Source: an uncultured Taibaiella sp. (lineage in GTDB: Bacteria > Bacteroidota > Bacteroidia > Chitinophagales > Chitinophagaceae). From it: a DNA stretch of 17,659 bases. The stretch spans positions 1 through 17,659 of the forward strand of contig CAMPJV010000016.1 in NCBI GenBank assembly GCA_946886975.1. Reading direction: 5' to 3'. The notes under the pieces are model-generated. The model was not told the DNA's origin and searched no databases. It saw only the letters and a program-made list of their open reading frames with translations. The translations under genes were made by a program, and so were the position numbers. Below are positions 1 through 7,994 of the stretch, piece by piece. Position 1 is the stretch's first letter, and each line of letters starts with the position of its first letter.

Positions 1-1055
1 GGTCGTGCTTTCCAGCTTTAGAAAGTAGAAGAACGGGATATAAATCAGGGAATAGTGAACCAAATACATGGAATAGGATACCTTACTGACATGCTGGATC
101 GCAGCGGAAAGGTGTTTGCTCGGATATGCCGGACACTGAATGCAAAAGGAAGGCAGCAGGAGAACAGCAAAGGGATGAACAGATATAAGAAAGCATCGGA
201 AAACCATTTGATAGCCGGATCTTCCGATCTGGCTATTGTTATGCCGGGCGTGGCGATGAGGTAATAGAGCACAGGAAAGGAGACCAGGCTCACGATGAAG
301 AGAGGGACCTTTACTTTCTGCAGAAACGCAAACCTATAGTTTTTCAGATAAGCGAAAAGCACGCCAAACATTACTGCGTCCAGGCGGAACAGAACTACCT
401 TTCGAATGCCGCTATCCTGATCGGGTCCATTCAGCGGATGAAAAGCATTGATCACGCGAATCAGTGCGAAGGCAAGCAGGTAGATAACAAATATGCGGAT
501 AAGGAACTTCTCTTTATCACGGTACCGGATAAGGAGTGAAGAAACAAAAAGCGTTAACGGAAGTGTGATATAGAACCACTCCTCTACCGAAAGGCTCCAG
601 GCTTCACCGAAAAAGAACTGGGGATTGGGGTACCACAGGTTCTGCAGAAAAGGGTAGAACAGGAATTTATAAGCCTCCACTTGCTGCAGGTCTATCGCTT
701 TATATAAAACGATGTTAACCGTCAGTATGAGCCAGTAGGCGGGAAGCGTGCGGTACCAGCGGCGAACCCAGAAGTTCCTGAGCTCTGAGGCCGGAAGTGC
801 TCCTTCGTCGGGCATGGTCTTGATGAGTATGTTGCCGATCAAGAAACCACTGAGCACAAAAAACAGCTCCACACCCAGCAGCCCCAGTGTTTCAATGTTT
901 GTAAGCGCTATGCTCAGGGGCTTACCAACCCAGCCGCGGTTCTGCAGCGGCGCAAGAAATGGAAGGGAATGTGATATTACTACGGTCAGAATGGCAATAG
1001 CTCTTACAACATCGAGCCCTATTATTCGTTCACTCCTGGTGTGGGTAGTACGCAT
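1..1055 (-). pseudogene. Acyltransferase-3 (OafA/YrhL-type) membrane protein, frameshifted and cut by the window edge
   Basis: A polytopic membrane O-acyltransferase of the kind that adds acetyl or similar groups to surface or exported glycans. From the ATG at 1055 the frame reads 336 residues. The family hallmarks are visible: an R-x10-H motif in the first membrane segment (Arg18, His29), the ELFFVLSGF segment (63-71), an R-x-x-R motif (Arg99, Arg102), GEAWSLSVEEWFY (150-162) and several hydrophobic helices. The reading frame breaks near position 120. After Arg312 the annotated frame turns into unrelated sequence and stops at 45. The adjacent frame, read from 120 down to 1, gives 40 residues including VSKVSYSMYLVHYSLIYIPF, which is the expected last-helices motif of this family. 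One base has therefore been lost (or two gained) between about 118 and 130. Either the gene is inactivated or the assembly has an error. The true C-terminus lies outside the window. The family is clear; the acceptor substrate cannot be told. Confidence 0.85.
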
Positions 1056-1704
1056 TCAGTGTTCAAGGGTTAATAGAGTCCATTGACCTGCTGTTCCATA
1101 CCTGAATATTGATTTGAAGAATTCTCAGAGTTGCAGGAAATATCATTATGGCAATAGTAATAAATTCATGTGAGGAGCGTCAGCAAAACTGACTAAATCT
1201 CAAATATATAGGCAAGCAACTACAGTTCAAAAGAATAACATACTTCTACCTTATCATTCGATGCAAGATAATTAGCTGCTATAAGGCCAATAAATATCCG
1301 TAGAAATGCCCTAGAAGATGGGTTACCTTTTTGCCTTTCGGGTATTAATAGTACAGGCCTGTCCTTATAGTTCTGACAGTCCTTTCCTGAGCAATTGAAG
1401 CTCCTAATCAGTGGTTAAAGACTTACCACTCGAATGACAAAAAACATCTTTAAGAAACACGATGGGTGGCGGCTAATCTGCCGGTCACGATCGTTTCTTT
1501 GCTGATGATGAAGTTGACCCACCAACAAGTTGGGGGCAGGGAAGTTGTGAAGCGCTAAAGAGAATAGACTTTACATGAGAAAATACAACAACCATCCCGG
1601 GGTATAGCAATATCCGGGAGTCACTATAGGCGTATGCCAGAGTTCTTTGACACTATTGGGAATATAAAATCATACACGCGCTCTGAAGGGGCGGGCGGAC
1701 GTAT
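1056..1704. other. Long intergenic stretch without a supported gene
   Basis: No reading frame here has a recognisable protein motif, and I see no tRNA or rRNA. Beyond the promoter at 1201-1231, the only structure I can point to is a hairpin at about 1592-1616 (TCCCGG paired with CCGGGA around an AT-rich inner stem) that is not followed by a T-run. The stretch lies upstream of the acyltransferase gene and downstream of yebC. It could be plain spacer, a long leader, or decayed sequence. Confidence 0.5.
1201..1231 (-). promoter_or_regulatory. Bacteroidota-type promoter for the acyltransferase gene
   Basis: On the minus strand there is TTTG (1231-1228), a 19-base spacer and TATATTTG (1208-1201). 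This fits the Bacteroidota primary sigma consensus TTTG / TAnnTTTG exactly, with normal spacing. Transcription would begin near 1194, leaving a leader of about 140 bases before the ATG at 1055. It is the best promoter match in the window. The assignment rests on consensus alone. Confidence 0.6.
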
Positions 1705-1738
1705 GCAAACGAAAACGAGGGTGCGTGTGCACCCTCGT
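1705..1738 (-). terminator. Rho-independent terminator of yebC
   Basis: A perfect 10-base-pair stem (1715-1724 with 1729-1738, ACGAGGGTGC and its complement) closes a four-base loop. On the minus strand it is followed directly by TTTCGTTTG. It sits 25 bases past the yebC stop codon. Confidence 0.85.
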
Positions 1739-1762
1739 CCTAATCGTGATAAACAGCTTATG

Positions 1763-2473
1763 TTATGCCATGTTATGGAAAACTTTCTGCACATCGTCGT
1801 CCTGCTCTACACGCTCTATTAGTTTGAATACGTCCTCCGCCTGCTCTTCGCTTATCTCCACCGTGTTCAGTGGCAGCCACTCGATTTCTGAGGAGATTGG
1901 TATAATGCCTTTTTCTTCTAATGCCTTTTGCATATTGCCGAAGTCATTGAAGTCGCAGCGCAGGACCAGGTTGCCTTCGCTGTCCTCTCCAAGTTCCTCA
2001 AGGCCGGCATCTATCAGTTCCAGCTCCAGGTCTTCCTGGCTCTGGCCTTCGGCATTCAGCTTAAACACACCCACATGCTTGAACAGGAATGCTACAGAAC
2101 CACTGTTTCCCAGGGCGCCACCACCTTTATTGAAATGAGAACGGACATTGGCGACCGTACGGGTAGTATTATCCGTTGCGGTCACTACAAGCAAAGCTAT
2201 ACCGTGAGGTGCGTAGCCTTCATAAAGAACTTCTTCATAGTTGCTGGTATCCTTGCCCAGGGCATTCTTAATCGCGCTCTCTATCCTGTCCTTTGGCATG
2301 TTCACAGACTTGGCGTTCTGCATGATGCGGCGGAGCATAGGGTTTGTGTCAGGGTCAGGACCACCCTTCTTAACAGCTATATTTATTTCCTTGCCTATGC
2401 GGGAAAACTGCTTTGCCATGCGGTCATACCTGGCAAACATGGTAGACTTCCGTACTTCAAATATGCGACCCAT
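1763..2473 (-). CDS. yebC: YebC/PmpR (TACO1) family protein
   Basis: A 236-residue protein of the YebC/PmpR family, the usual length. These proteins were long annotated as DNA-binding transcriptional regulators; more recent work on bacterial and mitochondrial members points to a role at the ribosome during difficult elongation. The N-terminus (MGRIFEVRKSTMFARYDRMA) is the Bacteroidota form rather than the AGHSKW form of other phyla. Diagnostic segments are GGPDPDTNPMLRRIMQNAK and VNMPKDRIESAIKNA (about 37-72), then GYAPHGIALLVV and NKGGGALGNSGSVAF (about 85-130). It is a lone minus-strand gene with its own terminator on the left and the terminator of the next gene upstream on its right. A TATTTTTG -7 element (2516-2509) lies about 36 bases upstream of the ATG. 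The family is certain; the molecular role in this organism is inferred from homologues. Confidence 0.95.
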   Translation of the reverse strand: MGRIFEVRKSTMFARYDRMAKQFSRIGKEINIAVKKGGPDPDTNPMLRRIMQNAKSVNMPKDRIESAIKNALGKDTSNYEEVLYEGYAPHGIALLVVTATDNTTRTVANVRSHFNKGGGALGNSGSVAFLFKHVGVFKLNAEGQSQEDLELELIDAGLEELGEDSEGNLVLRCDFNDFGNMQKALEEKGIIPISSEIEWLPLNTVEISEEQAEDVFKLIERVEQDDDVQKVFHNMA

Positions 2474-2508
2474 ATATTACTTCAATCGGTTAAAGATCAG
2501 TGTGGCCG

Positions 2509-2516
2509 CAAAAATA
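2509..2516 (-). promoter_or_regulatory. Candidate -7 element for yebC
   Basis: TATTTTTG on the minus strand matches the Bacteroidota -7 consensus TAnnTTTG. No convincing TTTG is found at the expected upstream distance, so only the -7 half is supported. It lies between the terminator at 2561-2585 and the yebC start, where a promoter is needed. Confidence 0.35.
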
Positions 2517-2560
2517 AGAATAGTTTTCAGAGTGGCTAGTAACTATTCACCTATAGCGAC

Positions 2561-2585
2561 AAAAAAGGCTTCCTCGTGGAAGCCT
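2561..2585 (-). terminator. Rho-independent terminator of the beta-barrel gene
   Basis: An eight-base-pair stem (AGGCTTCC at 2566-2573 with GGAAGCCT at 2578-2585) closes a TCGT loop. On the minus strand it runs into a six-base T-run (2566-2561). It lies 16 bases past the stop of the gene at 2602-3303. Confidence 0.85.
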
Positions 2586-2601
2586 GTATTATGCTGATCG
2601 T

Positions 2602-3303
2602 TTAGAACCGGACCATGAGGTAGATGGCCACCGGGAGCCTGAAAATACCCTCTGCGAGCTCATTGTCGATCTTGCTCACAGTTGTTTCCCACATGCCTGT
2701 ATTCTGCGCTCTCCTGGTAACAGACAGATCCTGCTTCTGATCGCCCGTTACATAGTAAAAGCTGGTCTCCGTGCCGATCACCACCTTTTCAGATATGTTG
2801 TAGCGTATCCAGCCCATCAGTCCGCCGCCAAAGCTTGTGATGTCTGTTTTGGTAATAGTAGTCGTTGTATCGAAGGCCCTGATGACGTTCCTGGTGCGGT
2901 CGTCGTTCAGATTATACAGGCCGTCTACGCCTATTCCTGTACTCCATCGGCCCGATAGGGTAAAGGCCTTTTCTATTCCTACTCTTAGCTGCATGTCGTT
3001 GATGTCTGTCTCCCTTCTGTTCACGCCATCGTCATCAGTAAACGAGCGGTAAGTATAGCCCACACCTATTCTCCCGCCCCACCCTTTGTTTATGGAATTG
3101 ATGGAGTAGACGAGGAGGTAGGGATTGTTATTGGTCGCGGTAGCGTTGCTGCTGTTGAAATTGAAAACCTGCCTTACCAGTTCATTGATCTGTACGCCAA
3201 GATGATGGACTACCTTCTTTTCCCTGATCTCTGTTTCCTCCTGGGCATGCGAAATTGTTGCCATTCCTGCAAGCAGAAGGCAAATGAGAAAGGTTTGCTT
3301 CAT
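2602..3303 (-). CDS. Small outer-membrane beta-barrel protein of unknown function
   Basis: A 233-residue exported protein. Residues 1-20 form a signal peptide ending SHAQ. The mature part alternates polar and aromatic or hydrophobic residues in strand-like segments (for example GGRIGVGYTYRSF, DMQLRVGIEKAF, FGGGLMGWIRYNI, VVIGTETSFYYV). It ends in IYLMVRF, a terminal aromatic beta-signal typical of proteins inserted by the BAM complex. The size suits an eight-stranded barrel of the OmpA/OmpW-like or outer-membrane-beta-barrel class. I recognise no specific family motif, substrate or catalytic residue. It is followed by its own terminator. The peroxidase gene lies 98 bases upstream on the same strand, too far to infer an operon. 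Function unknown; location well supported. Confidence 0.75.
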   Translation of the reverse strand: MKQTFLICLLLAGMATISHAQEETEIREKKVVHHLGVQINELVRQVFNFNSSNATATNNNPYLLVYSINSINKGWGGRIGVGYTYRSFTDDDGVNRRETDINDMQLRVGIEKAFTLSGRWSTGIGVDGLYNLNDDRTRNVIRAFDTTTTITKTDITSFGGGLMGWIRYNISEKVVIGTETSFYYVTGDQKQDLSVTRRAQNTGMWETTVSKIDNELAEGIFRLPVAIYLMVRF

Positions 3304-3401
3304 TCGGATCTTTTTGAATTGAGAATGGTCTATAGAAAGAGAGTGCTCCTTCGGAAAGCTAATATCTAAATTAATATTAAGAATAAAGAATAGCTGTGTT
3401 G

Positions 3402-4493
3402 TTATTTCACTTTAAAGGGATCGGAATACCTCTCATCCGTGATCATAGAATAATCTGTAAGGGTGTTCAGGAATGCTACAATGGCTTTCTTTTCATTGTC
3501 AGATATATTCATGCGGAGCGGCTGTCCGTTCGCGGTCTTGAGTCTGGGGTCAAGATTCGGATCGTTCTGGATGCCGTGACTGTAGTGCTCAAGTACTGCG
3601 TCCAGCGTGGCAAACCTGCCATCGTGCATATAAGGCGCGGTGAGGGCAACATTTCTAAGGTTGGGGATCTTAAAGGAGCCGTTCAGCTGAGCATTGTTGG
3701 TTACGGCGCCCATGCCTTTGTCAGTATTGGGATACTCCAGACCGATATTCATAAACTGAGTGCTGCTATAGCCCATAGGCGACAACTGGTGGCAACCATT
3801 ACAGTCGTATTTGGTATTAAACAGATTCTGACCCTCCAGCTCCAGTGCCGAAAAGCTCCCCTGTCCCTGACTCACCTGGTCAAAGCGCGTATTCTCTGTG
3901 CGTATCGCTACAAGGAATGCCGTCATCGCTTCGGCTATCTTATCAACCGTTATATCCTCAGTGCCATAAGCCTTCTTGAATAGGTCTTTGTAATAGGACA
4001 TACCTGCCAATCTTTCCGGGAGAACGGAAACATCATCGATGCCCATTTCAACATGATTTGTAATAGGCCGTGAAATGAGATTCTTTAGATCAGACTCTCT
4101 TGCATCCCAGAAGAACAGACCACTGCTTTGAAATGGATTGAACACAGGGCCTCCTTTAGTGGAGAATCCCAGGTTCTGAATAGCCATAGAATTTCTCCTG
4201 GTCAGCCTGTTTTCAAATCCCCTGCTGAGCGCCACATTATCAGAGAAAGCTGAATTCTGCCGGTGACAACTGGCACAGGCTACTGAATTGTTTAGCGATA
4301 ATCGCCTTTCATAAAACAACACCCTGCCCAGGGTGGCTTTTTGGTTTAGCTCAAATGCAGATGCTCCGTAGAAGTCATTGCCCCTGGCAGGGACGTCCAC
4401 GTAGACAGTGCCAGTGCCTTCTACGTCCTTTTGCTTGGTGCAGGAATATATGAGAACAGCGGCTACAGGCAGCAGCAATAAGAGCTTCTTCAT
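3402..4493 (-). CDS. Di-heme cytochrome c peroxidase (CcpA/MauG family), lipoprotein
   Basis: A 363-residue periplasmic di-heme protein that is expected to reduce hydrogen peroxide with electrons from a small c-type cytochrome or similar donor. The N-terminus has a lipobox ending at Cys18 (VLIYSC), so the protein is probably lipid-anchored. Two CxxCH heme-binding motifs are present, CASCH (73-77) and CNGCH (231-235), one in each half as the family requires. Also visible are FFWDARE (127-133), the NHVEMG segment (146-151) and APYMHDGRF (286-294). Length and motif order fit bacterial cytochrome c peroxidases. MauG-like enzymes share this architecture and cannot be excluded, but no amine dehydrogenase gene is nearby. 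I see no OxyR-type gene or clear promoter in the window to suggest how it is controlled. Confidence 0.92.
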   Translation of the reverse strand: MKKLLLLLPVAAVLIYSCTKQKDVEGTGTVYVDVPARGNDFYGASAFELNQKATLGRVLFYERRLSLNNSVACASCHRQNSAFSDNVALSRGFENRLTRRNSMAIQNLGFSTKGGPVFNPFQSSGLFFWDARESDLKNLISRPITNHVEMGIDDVSVLPERLAGMSYYKDLFKKAYGTEDITVDKIAEAMTAFLVAIRTENTRFDQVSQGQGSFSALELEGQNLFNTKYDCNGCHQLSPMGYSSTQFMNIGLEYPNTDKGMGAVTNNAQLNGSFKIPNLRNVALTAPYMHDGRFATLDAVLEHYSHGIQNDPNLDPRLKTANGQPLRMNISDNEKKAIVAFLNTLTDYSMITDERYSDPFKVK

Positions 4494-4623
4494 GGGTCTG
4501 ACGTTTTACTATTACTAATAAAGATGATCTATTAAGATATTAAGGTACACAACAATTTAATGACCTTATACACTTAGACGATAATATGACAATTGGCGTT
4601 GGCTCTTTACCAAAAAATCCCCC

Positions 4624-6567
4624 TTATTGCGCATATTCCTGCTCCTTCATCATAATAGCGTTCGCCTGGTTGGCCGCCTGCTGGGCGTTCTGCATATCTC
4701 CTTTCGCCTGGTAGATCTGGCTCATCATCTGGTAGATATCCGCCCTACCTGGATCAAGGCTAACTGCCTGATTCATAGCAGCAATAGCGGCATCCATTTG
4801 ACCTATGGATGCAAGCGCAATACCATAGTTTGCCAGCGCGTTTTCGTCGTACGGGTCAGCGGCCACATACTCTGCGTACTTCCTTGCAGCCGTAGCGAAG
4901 TCCTGGCTCTGCAGGGCGGCTGAGGCTTCGATCCCTGCGTTGCTTTTTCGCTGGAGCACCGCAGATATGGGAACTCCGTTTACTTCTACCCTATGGACCG
5001 CATTTGCCGGCGGCCATTTATCGTTCTGAAGCTGCTCCGGAGAAATGTAGCGCGAGTAGGTGACATAGTAATCCCACTCTTTGGAGTGACGGTCATTGTA
5101 GCGGACATAGTACCAGCGTATCCAGCTCGTGTCTTTGGCGAAGTATTTATCAAAGCCCAGCATGTTGGAGGCAACCACTATCTTACGGCCAGGCACAGGT
5201 TTGGCATTCTTTATTATCCATTTCGCATCCTGAAGAGCGCTGTTCTGGTAGTAATCTGTATCATAGTAGCCGTGCGCACCCTCTATACCCCCAACGAATT
5301 CATTAAAGTAGACATACTGGTTGGGATGTACCTTGACTGTCCAGATAATAGCAGGAAGCAGTCCGGCGATGGCAATTGCATGTGGCAGCCACCTTAGCTT
5401 TTCATTTTTAAAGAAGTCAGTTATAAGCGGCCAGCCCAGGGCAGCCATGGACACCCAGAAAGGGTAAATAAAGAACACATGTCGCCAGGTGTCATGTACG
5501 CTGGATTTCTTATAAGCCATGTATAAAGGAGTAAAGAAGGCAGCAAAAACAAGGAAAACAAGGGTGAATGTGCCATAGGTCTTCCGTGCCCGTGCGAACA
5601 GGACCAGAAATAAGGCCACACCAGCTATTACCACAATAGGATTCGAGATCAGCATCCACTTGAACTCGTAATACCAGGGCTGGGCGTTATTAGGACGGAA
5701 CACACCTTCAAAGAACACACGAAGGGTGATGCCACGGTTGGTCATCTCTTTCAGGGACTCGATAGGATGAGTAAGCGGAGCCTGCAAGCCCCAGGGCCAT
5801 GTAAGCAGACCTATCACATAGCCAATGGCAAGGGCAACCACTAATGCGAGGACACCCTTCTTCAACAACTTGTTGTTGTCGGCCTTAAGCTGGCTCTGGA
5901 ACTGTTTGTTGGTAAAGTAGTACAGCAAGGTCATTACACCGAAGTAGCCCACCTGGAGAATACCACCGGCGGAACGCACACCGAAGGCGATACCGAAGCC
6001 TATAGCAATGCCAAGGGCGTGTCTCCACATCCTGTTAGGGAAGTCCTGCAGAAAGGCTAGCCAGAAATACATACCGATAATGAACCCGCAAGCAAGGGGA
6101 ATGTCCTTAGGGTTATTCATGCTCTCACCGAAGATGCGTGGAGAGAATACGATAAAGAGTAAAGCAATAAGTGCGACAGACCACCTTTTACTAAGCCGAA
6201 AGACAAACAATCCTGTGAAGATCATCATCAACGCTCCCATGAGGGCGTTAATAAAGTGCCTGAGGAACAGATGAGGAATGGAAGGGAACCACTGATGTAA
6301 TATCTCGGTTGTGAAATCGAAGAAGCCACCATAAAACTGCTGTCCCTGGTACTGCAGACTCATGCTGTCATAATTCAGCGCCTGCTGGTCCCCGTTAGTG
6401 AAATAGTTCCATATATGCTGACCATATTCTATCTGCAGCCATTCGTCCCCGCTTTGTCCATAGTCACGACTGATGAGCGGCATGACGATGAGGATGAGTG
6501 CGCTAAGGATAAAAAAGGAGATCTTCCAATACCTTGATTCTGTATTCAGGACTGCTGATTGCTGCAT
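4624..6567 (-). CDS. GT-C-type membrane glycosyltransferase-like protein with C-terminal TPR repeats
   Basis: A 647-residue polytopic membrane protein. The N-terminal three quarters hold about ten hydrophobic helices, the first at roughly 15-33. It is followed by an Asp-Glu pair (Asp41, Glu42 in SGDEW), where GT-C enzymes such as the GT39/ArnT group keep their catalytic acidic motif. A second conserved-looking loop, SPRIFGESMNNPKDIPLA (142-159), fits the same fold. These enzymes transfer sugars from a polyprenyl-phosphate donor on the outer side of the inner membrane. After a soluble stretch (about 430-540) come about three TPR units (547-575, 578-609, 612-643), which usually mediate protein contacts. 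It is divergent from the methyltransferase at 6710 with 142 bases between. The donor and acceptor cannot be read from sequence. It could instead be a non-catalytic relative. I see no clear terminator. Confidence 0.7.
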   Translation of the reverse strand: MQQSAVLNTESRYWKISFFILSALILIVMPLISRDYGQSGDEWLQIEYGQHIWNYFTNGDQQALNYDSMSLQYQGQQFYGGFFDFTTEILHQWFPSIPHLFLRHFINALMGALMMIFTGLFVFRLSKRWSVALIALLFIVFSPRIFGESMNNPKDIPLACGFIIGMYFWLAFLQDFPNRMWRHALGIAIGFGIAFGVRSAGGILQVGYFGVMTLLYYFTNKQFQSQLKADNNKLLKKGVLALVVALAIGYVIGLLTWPWGLQAPLTHPIESLKEMTNRGITLRVFFEGVFRPNNAQPWYYEFKWMLISNPIVVIAGVALFLVLFARARKTYGTFTLVFLVFAAFFTPLYMAYKKSSVHDTWRHVFFIYPFWVSMAALGWPLITDFFKNEKLRWLPHAIAIAGLLPAIIWTVKVHPNQYVYFNEFVGGIEGAHGYYDTDYYQNSALQDAKWIIKNAKPVPGRKIVVASNMLGFDKYFAKDTSWIRWYYVRYNDRHSKEWDYYVTYSRYISPEQLQNDKWPPANAVHRVEVNGVPISAVLQRKSNAGIEASAALQSQDFATAARKYAEYVAADPYDENALANYGIALASIGQMDAAIAAMNQAVSLDPGRADIYQMMSQIYQAKGDMQNAQQAANQANAIMMKEQEYAQ

Positions 6568-6645
6568 AAAGCTATTATTGGTCTGGCTTGGTGTGACGGG
6601 CGTAAAATTAATCGAATAATGAGTTTATCCCACTGCTTTAAAGCC

Positions 6646-6678
6646 TTGAATGTAAATATCTGACAAAGATTATCTTTA
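6646..6678 (+). promoter_or_regulatory. Candidate promoter for the methyltransferase gene
   Basis: TATCTTTA (6671-6678) matches the Bacteroidota -7 consensus except for the last base. CTTG ending at 6648 lies 22 bases upstream of it, slightly beyond the ideal spacing. The start codon follows 31 bases later. A partial match only. Confidence 0.3.
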
Positions 6679-6709
6679 CGCTTTTTAAAGAAAGCGACAG
6701 CGTTATTTC

Positions 6710-7321
6710 ATGTTCCTGGCCAATCTTCCTATTTATAAGAAACTGACGCGACAGCGGTCTATAACCTTTGCCAAATACCTTGCAGACCTCATTCCCGACG
6801 GGTCTCATGTGCTGGACTTCGGCTGCGGAAATATGTATACAGTGATCCAGCTACTGAATCACAGACCTAACCTCAAGATCACTGGAATAGATATCATAAG
6901 AGATCAGAACCTGAGTGATGAGATATTAGCAGATAAGCGTCTTGAGTTTAACATTGGCTCAACTAAAGAACTGCCCTATGAAAATGACCGTTTTGATGTG
7001 TCTTTAGCATTGGCAGCACTCCATCACACTCCCGACCCGGAGTACTTCCTTTCGGAACTGAAGCGTGTCGTGAAGCCAGGGGGACATGTCATATTGGTGG
7101 AGGAAATGGCGATAAACCTCCTGGACAAAGCCTACATATGCGTTGAGGACTGGCTGCTGAATAAAATGAAGGAGGGGGTGCCCGTACCGCTCAACTTCCG
7201 ATATCACAAAGAATATCTACAGGAGTTTGAAAAACAGGGGCTGAAGATTGTGTTCCAGGGAGAGATAAGGCCGTTTCCTACCATGATGCACCATTATGTA
7301 TATAAGCTGCGCAAGGGATAG
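6710..7321 (+). CDS. Class I SAM-dependent methyltransferase (Methyltransf_11 type)
   Basis: A 203-residue soluble methyltransferase. The SAM-binding motif I is HVLDFGCGN (33-41). An acidic residue at the end of strand 2 (Asp61 in GIDI) is placed to bind the ribose hydroxyls. Further on are LHHTPDPEYFLSELKRV (104-120) and VKPGGHVILVEE (121-132), the post-I and motif III pattern of the UbiE/Methyltransf_11 group. The C-terminal part (about 135-200), which would choose the substrate, has no motif I recognise. The ATG at 6710 is preceded by a promoter-like sequence and sits at the usual distance before motif I. The gene stands alone, divergent from the GT-C gene and convergent with rpsP, with a shared terminator at 7397-7425. 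Substrate unknown; lipid, quinone, or small-molecule targets are all possible. Confidence 0.85.
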   Translation: MFLANLPIYKKLTRQRSITFAKYLADLIPDGSHVLDFGCGNMYTVIQLLNHRPNLKITGIDIIRDQNLSDEILADKRLEFNIGSTKELPYENDRFDVSLALAALHHTPDPEYFLSELKRVVKPGGHVILVEEMAINLLDKAYICVEDWLLNKMKEGVPVPLNFRYHKEYLQEFEKQGLKIVFQGEIRPFPTMMHHYVYKLRKG

Positions 7322-7372
7322 TAGATAGTAGGGAGTCTTTAGTAGAAAGTAGTTAGTAGGGAGTAGATAGTA
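7321..7372. repeat. Degenerate TAGTAG-type low-complexity repeat
   Basis: A short array built from variants of GTAG and AGTAG starts on the last base of the methyltransferase stop codon. Two longer units recur exactly: GTAGATAGTA at 7321-7330 and 7363-7372, and TAGTAGGGAGT at 7326-7336 and 7354-7364. The array precedes the bidirectional terminator. It has no coding potential and probably arose by slippage. Confidence 0.6.
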
Positions 7373-7396
7373 CTGATGAAGTCTAAACAGCAATAA

Positions 7397-7425
7397 AAAA
7401 GCAACGTTCGTGGAACGTTGCTTTT
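7397..7425. terminator. Bidirectional terminator between the methyltransferase gene and rpsP
   Basis: A 13-base-pair perfect stem (7397-7409 with 7413-7425, core GCAACGTTC / GAACGTTGC) has a three-base GTG loop. It is flanked by an A-run on the left and TTTTATTTT on the right, so it ends with a T-run on either strand. It lies between the convergent gene ends at 7321 and 7446. Confidence 0.9.
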
Positions 7426-7445
7426 ATTTTGAGTAAGATGTGATC

Positions 7446-7994
7446 TTATTCGTTTTCTGCTGGAGCAGTTTCTTCGTTTGCTGTTTCCTGGCTTGCTGTT
7501 TCTTCAGCTCCTTCGGCTGCCGCTTCTTCTTCAGAGGCTGCGGCTGAGGCTGCTCTTGCAGCATTCTTCTCTTCTACACGACGTACAGACTCGCTGACGA
7601 TAGCATGACGCTTCTCCTGCTTGTGCTTACGGTGTGTTTCCTGGCGGCGGGCTACTACTTCCTCGTGCTCTCCGTTCCAGTTTTCGAATTTCTCCCATGC
7701 GGTCTTCTCATCGAACAGACCAAGGGTTACGCCACGCATCAGATGTTTCAGGTACAATACTCCCTTGAAAGATAGGATACGGCGGCAAGTGTTAGTTGGC
7801 TGTGCGCCTTTCTGTAACCAATGCAAAGAACGCTCACGGTTCAAACGAACGGTAGCAGGAATTGAAAGTGGGTTGTAGGTACCAAGCTTTTCAATGAATT
7901 TGCCATCACGTGGAGCAGTGCTGTTAGCCACTACGATAAAGTAAAAAGGGCGCTTCTTAGAGCCATGACGCTGTAAGCGGATCTTAACTGACAT
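7446..7994 (-). CDS. rpsP: 30S ribosomal protein S16
   Basis: Small-subunit ribosomal protein S16, needed for 30S assembly. The core at 1-85 has the family pattern: [20 protein letters not shown] at the N-terminus, then [20 protein letters not shown] and [18 protein letters not shown]. At 182 residues it is about twice the length of the E. coli protein. The extra part consists of a charged segment (about 86-140) and an Ala/Glu-rich, probably disordered tail (141-182). Long S16 proteins are usual in Bacteroidota. The gene lies downstream of ffh on the same strand with 127 bases between. This preserves the ffh-rpsP order of many bacteria, but rimM and trmD do not follow; a strong terminator does. 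A weak -7 element (TATCTTCG at 8046-8039 on the minus strand) may give rpsP its own promoter. Confidence 0.97.
   Translation of the reverse strand: MSVKIRLQRHGSKKRPFYFIVVANSTAPRDGKFIEKLGTYNPLSIPATVRLNRERSLHWLQKGAQPTNTCRRILSFKGVLYLKHLMRGVTLGLFDEKTAWEKFENWNGEHEEVVARRQETHRKHKQEKRHAIVSESVRRVEEKNAARAASAAASEEEAAAEGAEETASQETANEETAPAENE

Noticed and set aside
748..1086. Plus-strand open frame of 112 codons
   Set aside because: It is antisense to the acyltransferase gene, whose motifs are unmistakable, and has no recognisable protein pattern.
1458..1530. Possible structured RNA in the GC-richer part of the spacer
   Set aside because: Complementary segments are short and do not form a tRNA cloverleaf or any RNA family I recognise.
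1634..1822. Short plus-strand frame in the spacer next to yebC
   Set aside because: It runs through the yebC terminator hairpin into the yebC coding region and has no protein-like pattern.
1928..2539. Plus-strand open frame of 203 codons opposite yebC
   Set aside because: A shadow of yebC codon use; the minus-strand protein is a certain family member.
3396..3983. Plus-strand open frame of 195 codons opposite the peroxidase
   Set aside because: Antisense to a gene with both heme motifs; no family features of its own.
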